This document shows positions 1 through 7,872 of a stretch of DNA of 45,421 bases, in pieces (the first letter of the stretch is position 1; every line of letters starts with the position of its first letter). Below the pieces are notes generated by a model, which did not search any database, was not told the DNA's origin, and was given only the letters and a program-made list of their open reading frames with translations. The stretch comes from Flavobacteriaceae bacterium (GTDB lineage Bacteria; Bacteroidota; Bacteroidia; Flavobacteriales; Weeksellaceae). Made by a program: the position numbers and the translations under genes. The stretch is from the NCBI GenBank assembly GCA_004359435.1, contig PTET01000003.1:10865-56285 (forward strand), in the 5' to 3' direction.

Positions 1-8
1 GCCTACTG

Positions 9-44
9 CTGTCTCTTATACACATCTAGATGTGTATAAGAGAC
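9..44. other. Tn5 mosaic-end dimer (Nextera mate-pair junction adapter), artefact
   Basis: Positions 9-27 are the 19-base Tn5 mosaic end and 28-44 are 17 of the 19 bases of its reverse complement, joined head to head. This is the structure of the Nextera mate-pair circularisation junction. It is library adapter, not genomic DNA. Bases 1-8 therefore may come from a different part of the genome from bases 45 onward. An open reading frame beginning inside it (ATG at 32) is not a real start. Confidence 0.95.
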
Positions 45-94
45 CCCGCCAATACCATGGATTTTCTTTTCACTCTTTTCAAACATTTCCGCTG

Positions 95-856
95 ATGAGC
101 CAAATTCCTGAATCACTTTTACAGCTTTTAGAAAAAAGAAAAAAAGAAGGCACTTTTAGAACGCTACCAAGTTATCCAGAAAGTTTTTCAGATTTTCATT
201 CCAATGACTATTTGGGACTCTCGAAAGTTCCATTTTCCTTTGAATCAAAAGGGAAATCTGGGGCTACGGGTTCTAGGCTCATCAGCGGAAACTCGACCGA
301 AGTTTTAGAACTCGAAAAAGAATTGTGCAAATTTTACAATGCTGAATCTGGACTCCTTTTTAGTTGTGGGTACTTGGCCAACCAAGGGGTGATTTCTGCC
401 CTAACTTATCGGGACGATCTTATTTTGTACGACAGACTTTGCCACGCATCTATTTTAGAAGGAATTAGACTTTCAAAGGCAAAATCTTTACCATTTGACC
501 ACAACAATTTAATCCACCTTGAAAGTCGTTTAAAAGAAAAACCCAATGGTTCGGTTTACATTATTACAGAAAGACTTTTTTCTATGGATGGAGACGCACC
601 AAACATGGAGGCTCTCTATGATTTATGCCAAAAACACAAGGCGCACTTGATTATAGACAAAGCCCATAGCACTGGAATAACAAAGGACGAGCTACTTTGG
701 CACAACAACTCTATGCTCATTGAGATTCATACCTTTGGAAAAGCCATGGGAAGTATGGGTGCAAAAGGACAAGAAAGAATCAGAATTTGCCTGCATCATT
801 TCAATACCCAAGAAGAAATGGATATCTTAGTGGAAATACTAGTTAAACATGCCTAA
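95..856 (+). CDS. bioF: 8-amino-7-oxononanoate synthase (KAPA synthase) with internal in-frame gap
   Basis: BioF is a PLP enzyme that condenses pimeloyl-ACP/CoA with alanine in biotin synthesis. I start it at ATG 95, because the upstream ATG at 32 lies in adapter. Recognisable parts are SNDYLGL near residue 37, the GATGSRLISGN block (56-66), PLP-contacting Asp188 and His191 in DKAHSTG (usually DEAHSTG or DDAH), and PLP lysine Lys216 in HTFGKAMGS. After MGA223 the protein jumps straight to KGQERIRICLH, which in the family lies near the C-terminus. The product is 253 residues against about 380, so roughly 110-130 residues are missing in frame just after the catalytic lysine. The product is unlikely to work as it stands. 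It overlaps bioD by 8 bases. Confidence 0.85.
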   Translation: MSQIPESLLQLLEKRKKEGTFRTLPSYPESFSDFHSNDYLGLSKVPFSFESKGKSGATGSRLISGNSTEVLELEKELCKFYNAESGLLFSCGYLANQGVISALTYRDDLILYDRLCHASILEGIRLSKAKSLPFDHNNLIHLESRLKEKPNGSVYIITERLFSMDGDAPNMEALYDLCQKHKAHLIIDKAHSTGITKDELLWHNNSMLIEIHTFGKAMGSMGAKGQERIRICLHHFNTQEEMDILVEILVKHA

Positions 857-1484
857 AAACATCTTTGTAACTGCCATAGACACAAACATGGGCAAAACCA
901 TTACCAGCGCGATTTTGGTAGAAGCCCTCAAAGCCGATTACTGGAAACCCATCCAAGCGGGAGATCTCAAAAATTCGGACAAAAAAAAGGTTAAGAAACT
1001 GGTCTCCAACAAAAAAAGCCAGTTTCATCCCGAAGCCTATGCCTTAAAAATGCCAGCCAGCCCAAACATCAGTGCGGCAAAGCAAAAGGTAGAAATTGAA
1101 ATTCAAAAAATCCAAAGGCCAAATACAGCGAACAACCTGGTAATAGAAGGAGCAGGCGGAATTCTGGTGCCCATAAATCAAGAAAACTTCATCTTTGATT
1201 TGATGAAAAAAGAAGATTACATCATCCTTGTAAGCCAGCATTATCTAGGGAGCATCAACCATACACTACTTAGTTTAAGTTACCTTCAAAACCATTTTTC
1301 AAAAATTGGTCTAATCTTTGTAGGTAATAAAAACAAGGACTCAAAAAAAACAATCTTGTCCTTTGCGAAAAATGTATCTTTCTTGGGAGAAATCAGTACG
1401 CTCAAAGAGATAAATCCCCAGCAAATACAGAAACAATCGAAAAAAATTAAAAAATCGTTAAACCAATTCTTAAGCACAAAATAA
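849..1484 (+). CDS. bioD: ATP-dependent dethiobiotin synthetase
   Basis: BioD closes the ureido ring of dethiobiotin from DAPA, CO2 and ATP. The 211-residue protein has the usual length. The P-loop is AIDTNMGKT (residues 9-17), in which the first glycine of the usual GxxTxxGKT is alanine. The DYWKPIQAGDL block near residue 30 and the VIEGAGG(I)LVP block near residue 98 are family signatures. The start overlaps the end of bioF by 8 bases, so the two are translationally coupled. No bioA or bioB is visible in the window. Confidence 0.92.
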   Translation: MPKNIFVTAIDTNMGKTITSAILVEALKADYWKPIQAGDLKNSDKKKVKKLVSNKKSQFHPEAYALKMPASPNISAAKQKVEIEIQKIQRPNTANNLVIEGAGGILVPINQENFIFDLMKKEDYIILVSQHYLGSINHTLLSLSYLQNHFSKIGLIFVGNKNKDSKKTILSFAKNVSFLGEISTLKEINPQQIQKQSKKIKKSLNQFLSTK

Positions 1485-1485
1485 A

Positions 1486-2436
1486 ATGAAAAAATTATCC
1501 CTTATTCTGGCTACCTTCTTTGTACTTTCTTGTGGAGGTTCTGATGATCCTATCCCAACAAATACATCCAATTGCAAATCTTTAAGTGAACTAACGGAGA
1601 TAGAAAGAGAAGCGCTTGCCACTGAAATTCTAGAAGAACAACAGGCCAACTTGGCGGGTTCTGTAGATCTAATTGCAACCAGCATTTCTTCTGTGTTTAC
1701 TGAATATTTAAAAACCAACACCACTTGTAAAGAATCTGGAAGCATAACTCCAGCCATTGAAGATAGAGTGGTAAAATACAATGGTAAAGATGTTACTTTA
1801 AAACAAAAAATTGAGAAACTCGAATACAAAGGACTTCCTTGCTCAGTAATTACAAACCCTACTTCCCTTATCAATTACATAAACAAAAGTTTGAGTTTTG
1901 AAATCAACGCAAAAATAACCCAAACTTGGGTGTCCGATAGTGGAGAAACCCTACAAAGCCAAACCAGCGAGATAAATAACTTAGTTGTAACTGTAAATTT
2001 ACCAGTAACTGTAAACATATTAAATTTAGCTAGTTCTGATACTTCCAAAGTAAATTTAGTTGCTACTGGAAGTATTATATCTATTTCAAAAGACCAAAAA
2101 AATGACATCACAAGCAATTTAAACAGCATAAATATTGTGCTTTATCCAAATCTAACCTATAACGAATATACCAACTACCAAAATTTAGATATTGCTAAGG
2201 TTATTACCAAAGCCAAACTTAATGGCTCAGCAAAATATTCTGTTGGAGGAAAAAGATCTAACCCAGAAGATGCAAGTTGCATAGACATAGATCTATACGG
2301 TAACCTTTCTGCCAGCAAGCCCACAGGAAGCGATATCCTAACTGCAAGCCTTACCAACAACCTTTATCCAGCTCCAGCTCCTTTGGAAATTAATCTAGGA
2401 GAACTTTTAGACCAAAGCGCTAAAAAAGCTTTGTAA
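1486..2436 (+). CDS. uncharacterised lipoprotein, tandem family member 1
   Basis: This 316-residue protein starts with a short lipoprotein signal (MKKLSLILATFFVLSCGG), with Cys16 as the lipidation site followed by GGSDD, which suggests an outer-membrane lipoprotein. I do not recognise the mature domain. It has a helical N-terminal part containing SLSELTEIEREAL, then a beta-rich Ser/Thr/Asn-rich part. The gene starts one base after the bioD stop. It heads a row of three lipoproteins of similar size; members 1 and 3 share an LSEL..xxR.A.A.E motif near residue 40 and a GNL.AS string further on. A strong hairpin follows it. Confidence 0.8.
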   Translation: MKKLSLILATFFVLSCGGSDDPIPTNTSNCKSLSELTEIEREALATEILEEQQANLAGSVDLIATSISSVFTEYLKTNTTCKESGSITPAIEDRVVKYNGKDVTLKQKIEKLEYKGLPCSVITNPTSLINYINKSLSFEINAKITQTWVSDSGETLQSQTSEINNLVVTVNLPVTVNILNLASSDTSKVNLVATGSIISISKDQKNDITSNLNSINIVLYPNLTYNEYTNYQNLDIAKVITKAKLNGSAKYSVGGKRSNPEDASCIDIDLYGNLSASKPTGSDILTASLTNNLYPAPAPLEINLGELLDQSAKKAL

Positions 2437-2462
2437 GGGTTTTCGGTTTAAAAATAAATGCA

Positions 2463-2510
2463 AAAAATACGTTAATTAAATTGCAAAAGTAATTTAATTG
2501 ACGTATTTTT
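2463..2510 (+). terminator. long AT-rich hairpin between lipoprotein genes
   Basis: Two 20-base arms (2463-2482 and 2491-2510) pair along their full length with one T.G wobble around an 8-base loop. The left arm starts with an A run and the right arm ends in five T, so the hairpin can terminate in both directions. The stem is AT-rich and longer than other terminators in the window, so an operator role is an alternative. Confidence 0.65.
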
Positions 2511-2536
2511 AGTTAACATAGAAAATATCTAGTACG

Positions 2537-3523
2537 ATGAAAAAATTTAGCTTGGTACTTTTAATGGGACTTTTGGTAATGTCTTGTCATAAAGAAGACG
2601 AAACCATGCCCACTACTCCAAACACTGAAAACAAACAAACCCATGTCTATACTGAGGAAGAACTTCAGACCAGCGAAGCCATTCTAAATAGCATGAAAAC
2701 CGCTTTAGATCCTACTAAAGGAGGGGTTTTGCAACAAATTGCCGACCTTGTGGCTTTTAATGTAAAGACAGGATTGGCCCAAAGACATGCTTTTACCTCT
2801 CGAAATGCGAATTTAGACATAACAGACATAACTTTTTACGACACCCTAATTTCTGATGAAGAAGTTATAGTAAAAGATACTGTAAACAATACTTCAAATA
2901 CGTATATCAAAACTACTAGTACAAAAGTAGATGCCTTTGGAGATATCAACTTAAATGCAGCGCCACTGCTTTGGGGAGGAAACCAAAGATTTTTTGACAC
3001 AGACATCTTGGCTAGAATTGGCATGTCTGCTACCTCCACAGAACCCAACTACTCAGACATGCCTATTGATTTAGAAGTTTTGCTAAAACTAGGAGGAAAC
3101 TTAAATTTACCTGAGAACCAGGGGGTACTATCATATATTAATACATTTCCTCCATCCGCTGATTTTTTAACTACTTTAGACCTAGACTTTGATGTTACTT
3201 TAACCGGTAGAATTGGGCTGGATGCACACACAGAACTCATGGGACTACCCATAGACTTGATAGTGGAGTTAGACCCAAGACCTCTTCATGCAATCTACAA
3301 TCCAAAAACTGGATTGGTCGCATTCTCAGGAACCTTAGATTATGTCATCAGACCTAGACTTTTAAACTTTGACATTCCCATCAAAGGAGAAATTCAGTTT
3401 GAAGTTCTTAATAAAAATACCGTTAAAGTGTCCTTTTTAGACTATAACAATCCTACTTCGGAGCCAAAGATTGTTCTGTATCTAGATCTCATCAACACCA
3501 ATACAGCCAAATTTGTTTACTAA
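2537..3523 (+). CDS. uncharacterised lipoprotein, tandem family member 2
   Basis: This 328-residue protein has a lipoprotein signal (MKKFSLVLLMGLLVMSCHKED), with Cys17 as lipidation site and acidic residues after it. The mature part has a helical start (TEEELQTSEAILNSM) and then long beta-rich stretches, including two segments of the type DLDFDVTLTGRIGLDAHTEL that look like repeated amphipathic strands. No known domain is recognised. It is separated from member 1 by the hairpin at 2463-2510 and its last bases nearly overlap member 3, so 2 and 3 are probably co-transcribed. Confidence 0.78.
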   Translation: MKKFSLVLLMGLLVMSCHKEDETMPTTPNTENKQTHVYTEEELQTSEAILNSMKTALDPTKGGVLQQIADLVAFNVKTGLAQRHAFTSRNANLDITDITFYDTLISDEEVIVKDTVNNTSNTYIKTTSTKVDAFGDINLNAAPLLWGGNQRFFDTDILARIGMSATSTEPNYSDMPIDLEVLLKLGGNLNLPENQGVLSYINTFPPSADFLTTLDLDFDVTLTGRIGLDAHTELMGLPIDLIVELDPRPLHAIYNPKTGLVAFSGTLDYVIRPRLLNFDIPIKGEIQFEVLNKNTVKVSFLDYNNPTSEPKIVLYLDLINTNTAKFVY

Positions 3524-3536
3524 AACAATCCTAGAC

Positions 3537-4415
3537 ATGAAATTTCATAAACATATATTACTTGCCCTTTCTTTGGTTTTGTTCTCTTGCGACAATTCCA
3601 AAGATGAAGCCCTTCCTATCCAAGAAGAAAAAAAAGTACACAACCTAAGCGAACTTAGTCCAGCACAAAGACAGGCCGTAGCCAAAGAACTAGCTGCCCA
3701 TGTGGCGGTACAAACCTTTGGTGGCAACAACGGGTTCTTCATTAAAAATCTTATTAGTACTTCAAAACAAGTATACAATACAGCTATGCTCACCCAGCAA
3801 AAGCAAGCCGCCGCGAGAGACTGCGGGGCCAAGATTGGCTTTAATGTAGGGGACAATTTCCCTGGAGCTACCAAAATGGGTTACGCCCAATTTCTATTAA
3901 ATGGTAAACTCAACTGTGTACCTCTTTTGGATGGAACAGAGGGAGAAATTTTTTCTTACACCGGAAACTTAAACGCAAGTACAGACCCCGTTTTCTCTGA
4001 AACTGCCTTTTCAGGATCTATTCAAGGAAAGATAGAAAATAGCCTTTTTGATCCTAAAGTTGTGAATTTAACCCTCACAGGACCCGGTAGAACCAATTCT
4101 GAACTTAAAGACGTAACTTTCCCATTAGCCTTGGAAGAAGGTGCAGATCCTCTAAACTTTGTATTTGATGGAGTTGTAATTGGGCCATGGGAAAAAGACC
4201 TTAAAATAGGTTTTAACTTAGAAACGAATGAAATTAACGTTTCAGGGAAAATACACTACGATTTTATCACTACCCTACTTGGGGAGCAAACCGAGCTTAG
4301 TGGTGATATCGAAGTTAGCACCCTTAACAATGTAATCACCATCAAAACAGATCCAGAAGGAGATGCTCTTGGGCTTTTTGATCTTGTGGTAATTATAGAC
4401 ATGAACCAACAGTAA
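3537..4415 (+). CDS. uncharacterised lipoprotein, tandem family member 3
   Basis: I use ATG 3537 because it gives a clean lipoprotein signal (MKFHKHILLALSLVLFSCDNS) with Cys18; the ATG at 3513 would bury that signal. The mature protein (292 residues in all) begins with NLSELSPAQRQAVAKELAAH, resembling the same region of member 1, and continues with beta-rich sequence including the string TGNLNAS, also found in a similar place in member 1. Function is unknown. A bidirectional terminator follows and faces the oppositely oriented rraA. Confidence 0.78.
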   Translation: MKFHKHILLALSLVLFSCDNSKDEALPIQEEKKVHNLSELSPAQRQAVAKELAAHVAVQTFGGNNGFFIKNLISTSKQVYNTAMLTQQKQAAARDCGAKIGFNVGDNFPGATKMGYAQFLLNGKLNCVPLLDGTEGEIFSYTGNLNASTDPVFSETAFSGSIQGKIENSLFDPKVVNLTLTGPGRTNSELKDVTFPLALEEGADPLNFVFDGVVIGPWEKDLKIGFNLETNEINVSGKIHYDFITTLLGEQTELSGDIEVSTLNNVITIKTDPEGDALGLFDLVVIIDMNQQ

Positions 4416-4434
4416 ATTTATTACTTTAATCACC

Positions 4435-4462
4435 AAAAAAGCCGCTAATAGCGGCTTTTTTT
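4435..4462. terminator. bidirectional terminator between lipoprotein and rraA
   Basis: A GC-rich stem (AGCCGCTA/TAGCGGCT type, almost no loop) is flanked by six A on the left and seven T on the right. It lies between converging genes and can end both transcripts. Confidence 0.85.
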
Positions 4463-4480
4463 ATTTAAGAAAAATATAAA

Positions 4481-4960
4481 TTACAAGAGTGGTGTTTGGC
4501 TCAAAACAATTCCATCTTGGTCTGCATACAAATATTCACCAGGGGTAAAAGTTGCCTCTGCAAATTTTAAAACTAGATTTTTTTCTCCTTGGTTTTTCTT
4601 TTCTGTCTTAGCAGGATTGGTAGCCAAAGCTTTTAGACCCAAATCTAGGGTTGAAATTTCTACAGAATCTCTAAAGCAACCATAGATTACGATTCCTTCC
4701 CAATTATTTTCTACCGCCAATTTGGCCAAATTGTCTCCCAAAAGGGCACGTCTTAAAGATCCGCCTCCATCTACTACCATTACTTTTCCTTTGCCCGGGG
4801 TTTTCACAAGTTCTGCCACAAGAGAATTGTCTTCATGACATTTAACTGTTACCATTTGGCCAGAAAAACATTTCTTTCCACCATAATTGCCAAAAATAGG
4901 TTCTACCACTTGAAGTGACTCTCCATACTGATCGTATAAATCTGCAGTAAAAAAATCCAT
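4481..4960 (-). CDS. rraA: RraA family protein (RNase E activity regulator / HMG aldolase-like)
   Basis: At 159 residues it is the length of RraA. Family blocks are visible: TADLYDQYG near the N-terminus, VKTPGKGKVMVVDGGGSLRRALLGDN in the middle and NNWEGIVIYGCFRDS after it. RraA in Proteobacteria binds and inhibits RNase E, while related proteins are 4-hydroxy-4-methyl-2-oxoglutarate aldolases or oxaloacetate decarboxylases; the G-D...R-D residues typical of the aldolase site (GGSLRRALLGD, CFRDS) are present, so either activity is possible. It is the last gene of kdsA-adk-obg-rraA, 20 bases after obg. Confidence 0.85.
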   Translation of the reverse strand: MDFFTADLYDQYGESLQVVEPIFGNYGGKKCFSGQMVTVKCHEDNSLVAELVKTPGKGKVMVVDGGGSLRRALLGDNLAKLAVENNWEGIVIYGCFRDSVEISTLDLGLKALATNPAKTEKKNQGEKNLVLKFAEATFTPGEYLYADQDGIVLSQTPLL

Positions 4961-4980
4961 GTCTTTAGTTTTTTTGTTGA

Positions 4981-5781
4981 TTAATTTTCTATTTCACTAT
5001 TGAGTAATTTCCATAGGGAATCTTTGAGCTCTTGCAAGCCTATTTGCGCCACAGAAGAAATAAATACTGTGGGAATATTCTTTGGAAGTTGCGCTCTAAT
5101 TTCTTGCTTTAATTCTTCATCCAAAAGATCAGACTTAGAAATGGCTAAAATTTTGTCTTTGTCTAAAAGTTCTGGATTGTACTTAACCAGTTCATTTAAT
5201 AGCACTTGATACTGATCGTTATAATTGTCAAGCGTATCGGCAGGAATCAAAAATAACAAAACAGAATTTCGCTCTATGTGTCTTAAAAATCGATGCCCTA
5301 AACCTTTTCCTTCCGAAGCTCCTTCTATAATTCCAGGAATATCGGCAATTACAAAAGATTGGTAGTCTCTATATTCTACTATGCCCAAGTTGGGTTTTAG
5401 GGTAGTAAAAGCGTAATCTGCGATTTTGGGTTTGGCCGAAGTAAGAACAGACAAAAGGGTTGATTTTCCTGCATTGGGAAAACCGACCAGCCCCACATCT
5501 GCCAAAACTTTAAGCTCTAAAATACGAATGGCCTCTAAGCCTTCTAGACCACCCTGAGCATATCTAGGGGTTTGCCTGGTTGAAGTTTTAAAATGTTGAT
5601 TTCCCAGACCACCTTTCCCTCCTTCAAGCAAGATTCTTTCTTCTTTGTCTTGGGTAATTTCAAACAAAAATTCTCCCTGCTGATTTTTTACCACCGTTCC
5701 AATAGGAACCTAACCCTCTCCTCCATGTCCACTTTTACAATGAATTCTAACGTAATCTATAAAATTATCAGATTCAGACAT
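4981..5781 (-). pseudogene. obg: GTPase Obg/CgtA, N-terminal domain interrupted by gap and in-frame stop
   Basis: Obg is a ribosome-associated GTPase, normally essential for 50S assembly. Translation from ATG 5781 gives 23 residues of correct Obg start (DYVRIHCKSGHGGEG), then TAG at 5712-5710. The same frame resumes at once with [14 protein letters not shown], normally about 65-70 residues further on. The glycine-rich heart of the Obg fold is therefore missing and the junction makes a stop. The G domain is complete: GFPNAGKST (G1), TTLKPNLG (switch I), [16 protein letters not shown] (G3), and KSD (G4). ATG 5781 lies 3 bases after the adk stop. An essential gene broken this way argues for an assembly error. 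Confidence 0.85.
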
Positions 5782-5784
5782 GCT

Positions 5785-6360
5785 TTAGATTCGAGCGTCT
5801 ATGGCCGAAGAAATTTGATCAAAAATTTGATCTATATCCCCAATTCCGTTTAATGAAACCACCTTGTTTTGCTGCTGATAATAAGGAAGTACATGGATGG
5901 TTTTAGAGAAATATTCGCCAATTCTTCGCTCAACAATGGCTGCTTTTTGGTCGTCTTCTCTACCGCTAACCTTGGCTCTTTGCTCGATTCTATCTCGCAC
6001 TTCTTTCTCGGTTACATCGAGTTGTAAAACCAAGTCTACTTTTTGATTTTCACCCGCTAAAATTTGGTCTAAGGCTTCGGCCTGAGGTACAGTTCTTGGA
6101 AATCCATCTAATATTACACCTTTGGCATCAGGGAATTTGGCCACTTCTTTGATCAACATATCTATGGTAAGTGCATCTGGAACCAATTCTCCTTTGTTGA
6201 TATAGTCTTGGGCTAATATTCCAAGCTCCGTTTTTTCTTGCATATTGGCTCGAAAAACATCTCCGGTAGAAATATGAGCAAAACCATATTTTTCGATGAT
6301 TTTATCAGATTGAGTTCCTTTTCCTGCCCCTGGAGGCCCAAATACCACTAAATAAAACAT
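5785..6360 (-). CDS. adk: adenylate kinase
   Basis: Adenylate kinase interconverts ATP+AMP and 2 ADP in the cytoplasm. I start at ATG 6360, which places the Walker A GPPGAGKGT at residues 8-16; the longer frame to 6414 adds a non-family extension overlapping kdsA. Other signatures are HISTGDVFRANM (AMP site), ILDGFPRT near residue 80, and a LID region with RAKVSGREDD. The 191 residues match the short-LID bacterial enzyme found in flavobacteria. It lies between kdsA (10 bases upstream) and obg (3 bases downstream). Confidence 0.95.
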   Translation of the reverse strand: MFYLVVFGPPGAGKGTQSDKIIEKYGFAHISTGDVFRANMQEKTELGILAQDYINKGELVPDALTIDMLIKEVAKFPDAKGVILDGFPRTVPQAEALDQILAGENQKVDLVLQLDVTEKEVRDRIEQRAKVSGREDDQKAAIVERRIGEYFSKTIHVLPYYQQQNKVVSLNGIGDIDQIFDQISSAIDARI

Positions 6361-6370
6361 ATGTATATTA

Positions 6371-7186
6371 TTAAAATTCGTTGATTGTCTTTCTAATTTT
6401 GGTGAGTTTTCCAAGCAAATCGTCTAGCTTTTCAAGAGGAAGCATATTGGCTCCGTCGCTTTTGGCAACCGCTGGGTTGGGATGTGTTTCGATGAAAATT
6501 CCCGAAGCGCCTACTGCAATCCCTGCTTTGGCTAGGGTTTCTATTTTGTCTGGGTCTCCACCTGTAATTCCACTGGTTTGATTGGGCTGCTGGAGAGAAT
6601 GAGTTACATCCAAAATAACTGGCGCAAACTGCCCCATGGTCTGAAGTCCTCTAAAATCAACCACCAAATCTTGGTAACCAAAAGTGGTTCCTCGCTCAAT
6701 GATGGCTACTTTTTGGTTATTAGAATCCAATATCTTTTGTACCGCAAAACTCATGGATTCTGGCGCCATAAATTGTCCTTTCTTAAGGGTAACTACTTTT
6801 CCGGTTTTGGCTGCGGCAATTAACAAATCGGTTTGACGAACCAAAAAAGCTGGGATTTGTAAAACATCTACATACTGGCTGGCAAGAGCAGCATCAGACT
6901 CGCTGTGGATATCTGTAGTGGTTGGAATATTAAACGTTTCACCTACCTTTTGAATGATTTTTAAGGCTTTTTCGTCTCCAATTCCTGTAAAGCTATCTAT
7001 TCTAGAGCGATTGGCCTTTTTGAAAGAACCTTTAAAAATATAAGGGATTTTGTATTTATCACTCAGCTTTACAATGGCTTCAGCTATTTCCATGGCCATG
7101 TCTTCTCCTTCGATAGCACAAGGCCCTGAAATGAGAAAAAATTGGTCAGAATCTTTGTGCTGAATCTTGGGCAAATGTTGAATCAT
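6371..7186 (-). CDS. kdsA: 2-dehydro-3-deoxyphosphooctonate aldolase (KDO-8-phosphate synthase)
   Basis: KdsA condenses phosphoenolpyruvate with arabinose-5-phosphate to KDO-8-phosphate for the inner core of lipid A. Start ATG 7186 gives 271 residues, the family length; the frame runs further up without homology. Signatures include ISGPCAIEGED, FKGSFKKANRSR, DIHSESDAALASQYVDVLQIPAFLVRQ and ERGTTFGYQDLVVDFRGL. The phosphatase for the next step, kdsC, is also in the window at 39.3-39.8 kb, but not linked. kdsA heads a four-gene minus-strand operon. Confidence 0.95.
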   Translation of the reverse strand: MIQHLPKIQHKDSDQFFLISGPCAIEGEDMAMEIAEAIVKLSDKYKIPYIFKGSFKKANRSRIDSFTGIGDEKALKIIQKVGETFNIPTTTDIHSESDAALASQYVDVLQIPAFLVRQTDLLIAAAKTGKVVTLKKGQFMAPESMSFAVQKILDSNNQKVAIIERGTTFGYQDLVVDFRGLQTMGQFAPVILDVTHSLQQPNQTSGITGGDPDKIETLAKAGIAVGASGIFIETHPNPAVAKSDGANMLPLEKLDDLLGKLTKIRKTINEF

Positions 7187-7294
7187 GGAAATATTTTTTA
7201 CGTTCCAAAGATAGGCAATTGAAAAGAACAATTAAAATTATTTACCCTAACAAGCACTCAAAATTAAACCAAAATAGTCTTAACAAAAGATGGT

Positions 7295-7443
7295 TTAAAT
7301 GCTAGACAAATTGAATTCACCTACGGTTTTGTCTTCTACTTTGATGGTTCGAGCAGGGAACTGTTCTATTAGGGCATAATCGTGGAAACCAAATGATCTC
7401 TTTGGTAAACCTTTACCTGTTCTAAATTCAATACTCTTGCCAT
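7295..7443 (-). pseudogene. ftsE: ftsE remnant: start and end of cell-division ATP-binding protein with the middle missing
   Basis: Reading from ATG 7443 gives MARVLNLEQVKVYQRDHLV, the start of a Bacteroidota FtsE-type ABC ATPase. After about 19 residues the sequence changes frame to HDYALIEQFPARTIKVEDKTVGEF and ends at 7295; that is the C-terminal block normally just after the Walker B/H-loop region (xTHDYALI). About 175 residues, including Walker A, signature and Walker B, are missing at a junction near 7385-7395. FtsE normally works with FtsX in divisome regulation. Too short to appear as a normal gene; recognised from its two conserved ends. Confidence 0.75.
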
Positions 7444-7486
7444 GGATTCAAAGTTTGCTTAATTTTTTTATAGTGTTTACAAAAGT

Positions 7487-7519
7487 AAAAAAAAGCCTGA
7501 AATATACTTTCAGGCTTTT
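7487..7519 (-). terminator. terminator of rpmH
   Basis: Arms 7495-7502 and 7508-7515 pair perfectly (GCCTGAAA/TTTCAGGC) around a 5-base loop. Read on the minus strand the stem is followed by eight T (A run 7487-7494). It lies 25 bases after the rpmH stop. Confidence 0.88.
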
Positions 7520-7539
7520 ACAATTAATCTTACAAAAAA

Positions 7540-7695
7540 TTATCTTTTGGCTCTAGATGAGCTTACGGTCAATTCTTTTCTTCCTTTGGCTCTTCTACGA
7601 GCAAGCACTTTTCTTCCGTTTTTGGTAGACATTCTTTCTCTAAATCCGTGCTTATTTCTTTTCTTTCTCTCTGAGGGTTGAAACGTTCTTTTCAT
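7540..7695 (-). CDS. rpmH: 50S ribosomal protein L34
   Basis: A 51-residue, strongly basic protein. It begins [22 protein letters not shown], continues with [17 protein letters not shown] and ends with an ELTVSSS tail, which is the complete L34 family pattern with the short Bacteroidota C-terminal extension. L34 is a small structural protein of the large ribosomal subunit. It has its own promoter-like box (7719-7750) and terminator (7487-7519), so it is probably transcribed alone and divergently from gyrA. Confidence 0.95.
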   Translation of the reverse strand: MKRTFQPSERKKRNKHGFRERMSTKNGRKVLARRRAKGRKELTVSSSRAKR

Positions 7696-7718
7696 TTCTT
7701 TATTTTTTAAAGGGACTG

Positions 7719-7750
7719 CAAATATAAAACACTTTCTTTTGTCTTACAAA
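7719..7750 (-). promoter_or_regulatory. Bacteroidota-type promoter of rpmH
   Basis: On the minus strand TTTG (7750-7747) is followed after 20 bases by TATATTTG (7726-7719), matching the flavobacterial consensus TTG-N17-23-TAnnTTTG. It is 24 bases upstream of the rpmH start. Confidence 0.65.
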
Positions 7751-7872
7751 GAATGTTGATAATAAATTTTTGCATAATGGCTTATTTGTTGAAAAATATC
7801 AATTCAATGTACTTTCAAAGCCTAAGAATTTACTTATTTTAGCCTGTAAGAATTTTACAATAAGTAGAACGT

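Noticed and set aside
32-94. Upstream extension of bioF from ATG 32
   Set aside because: The ATG lies in adapter sequence; the family N-terminus fits ATG 95.
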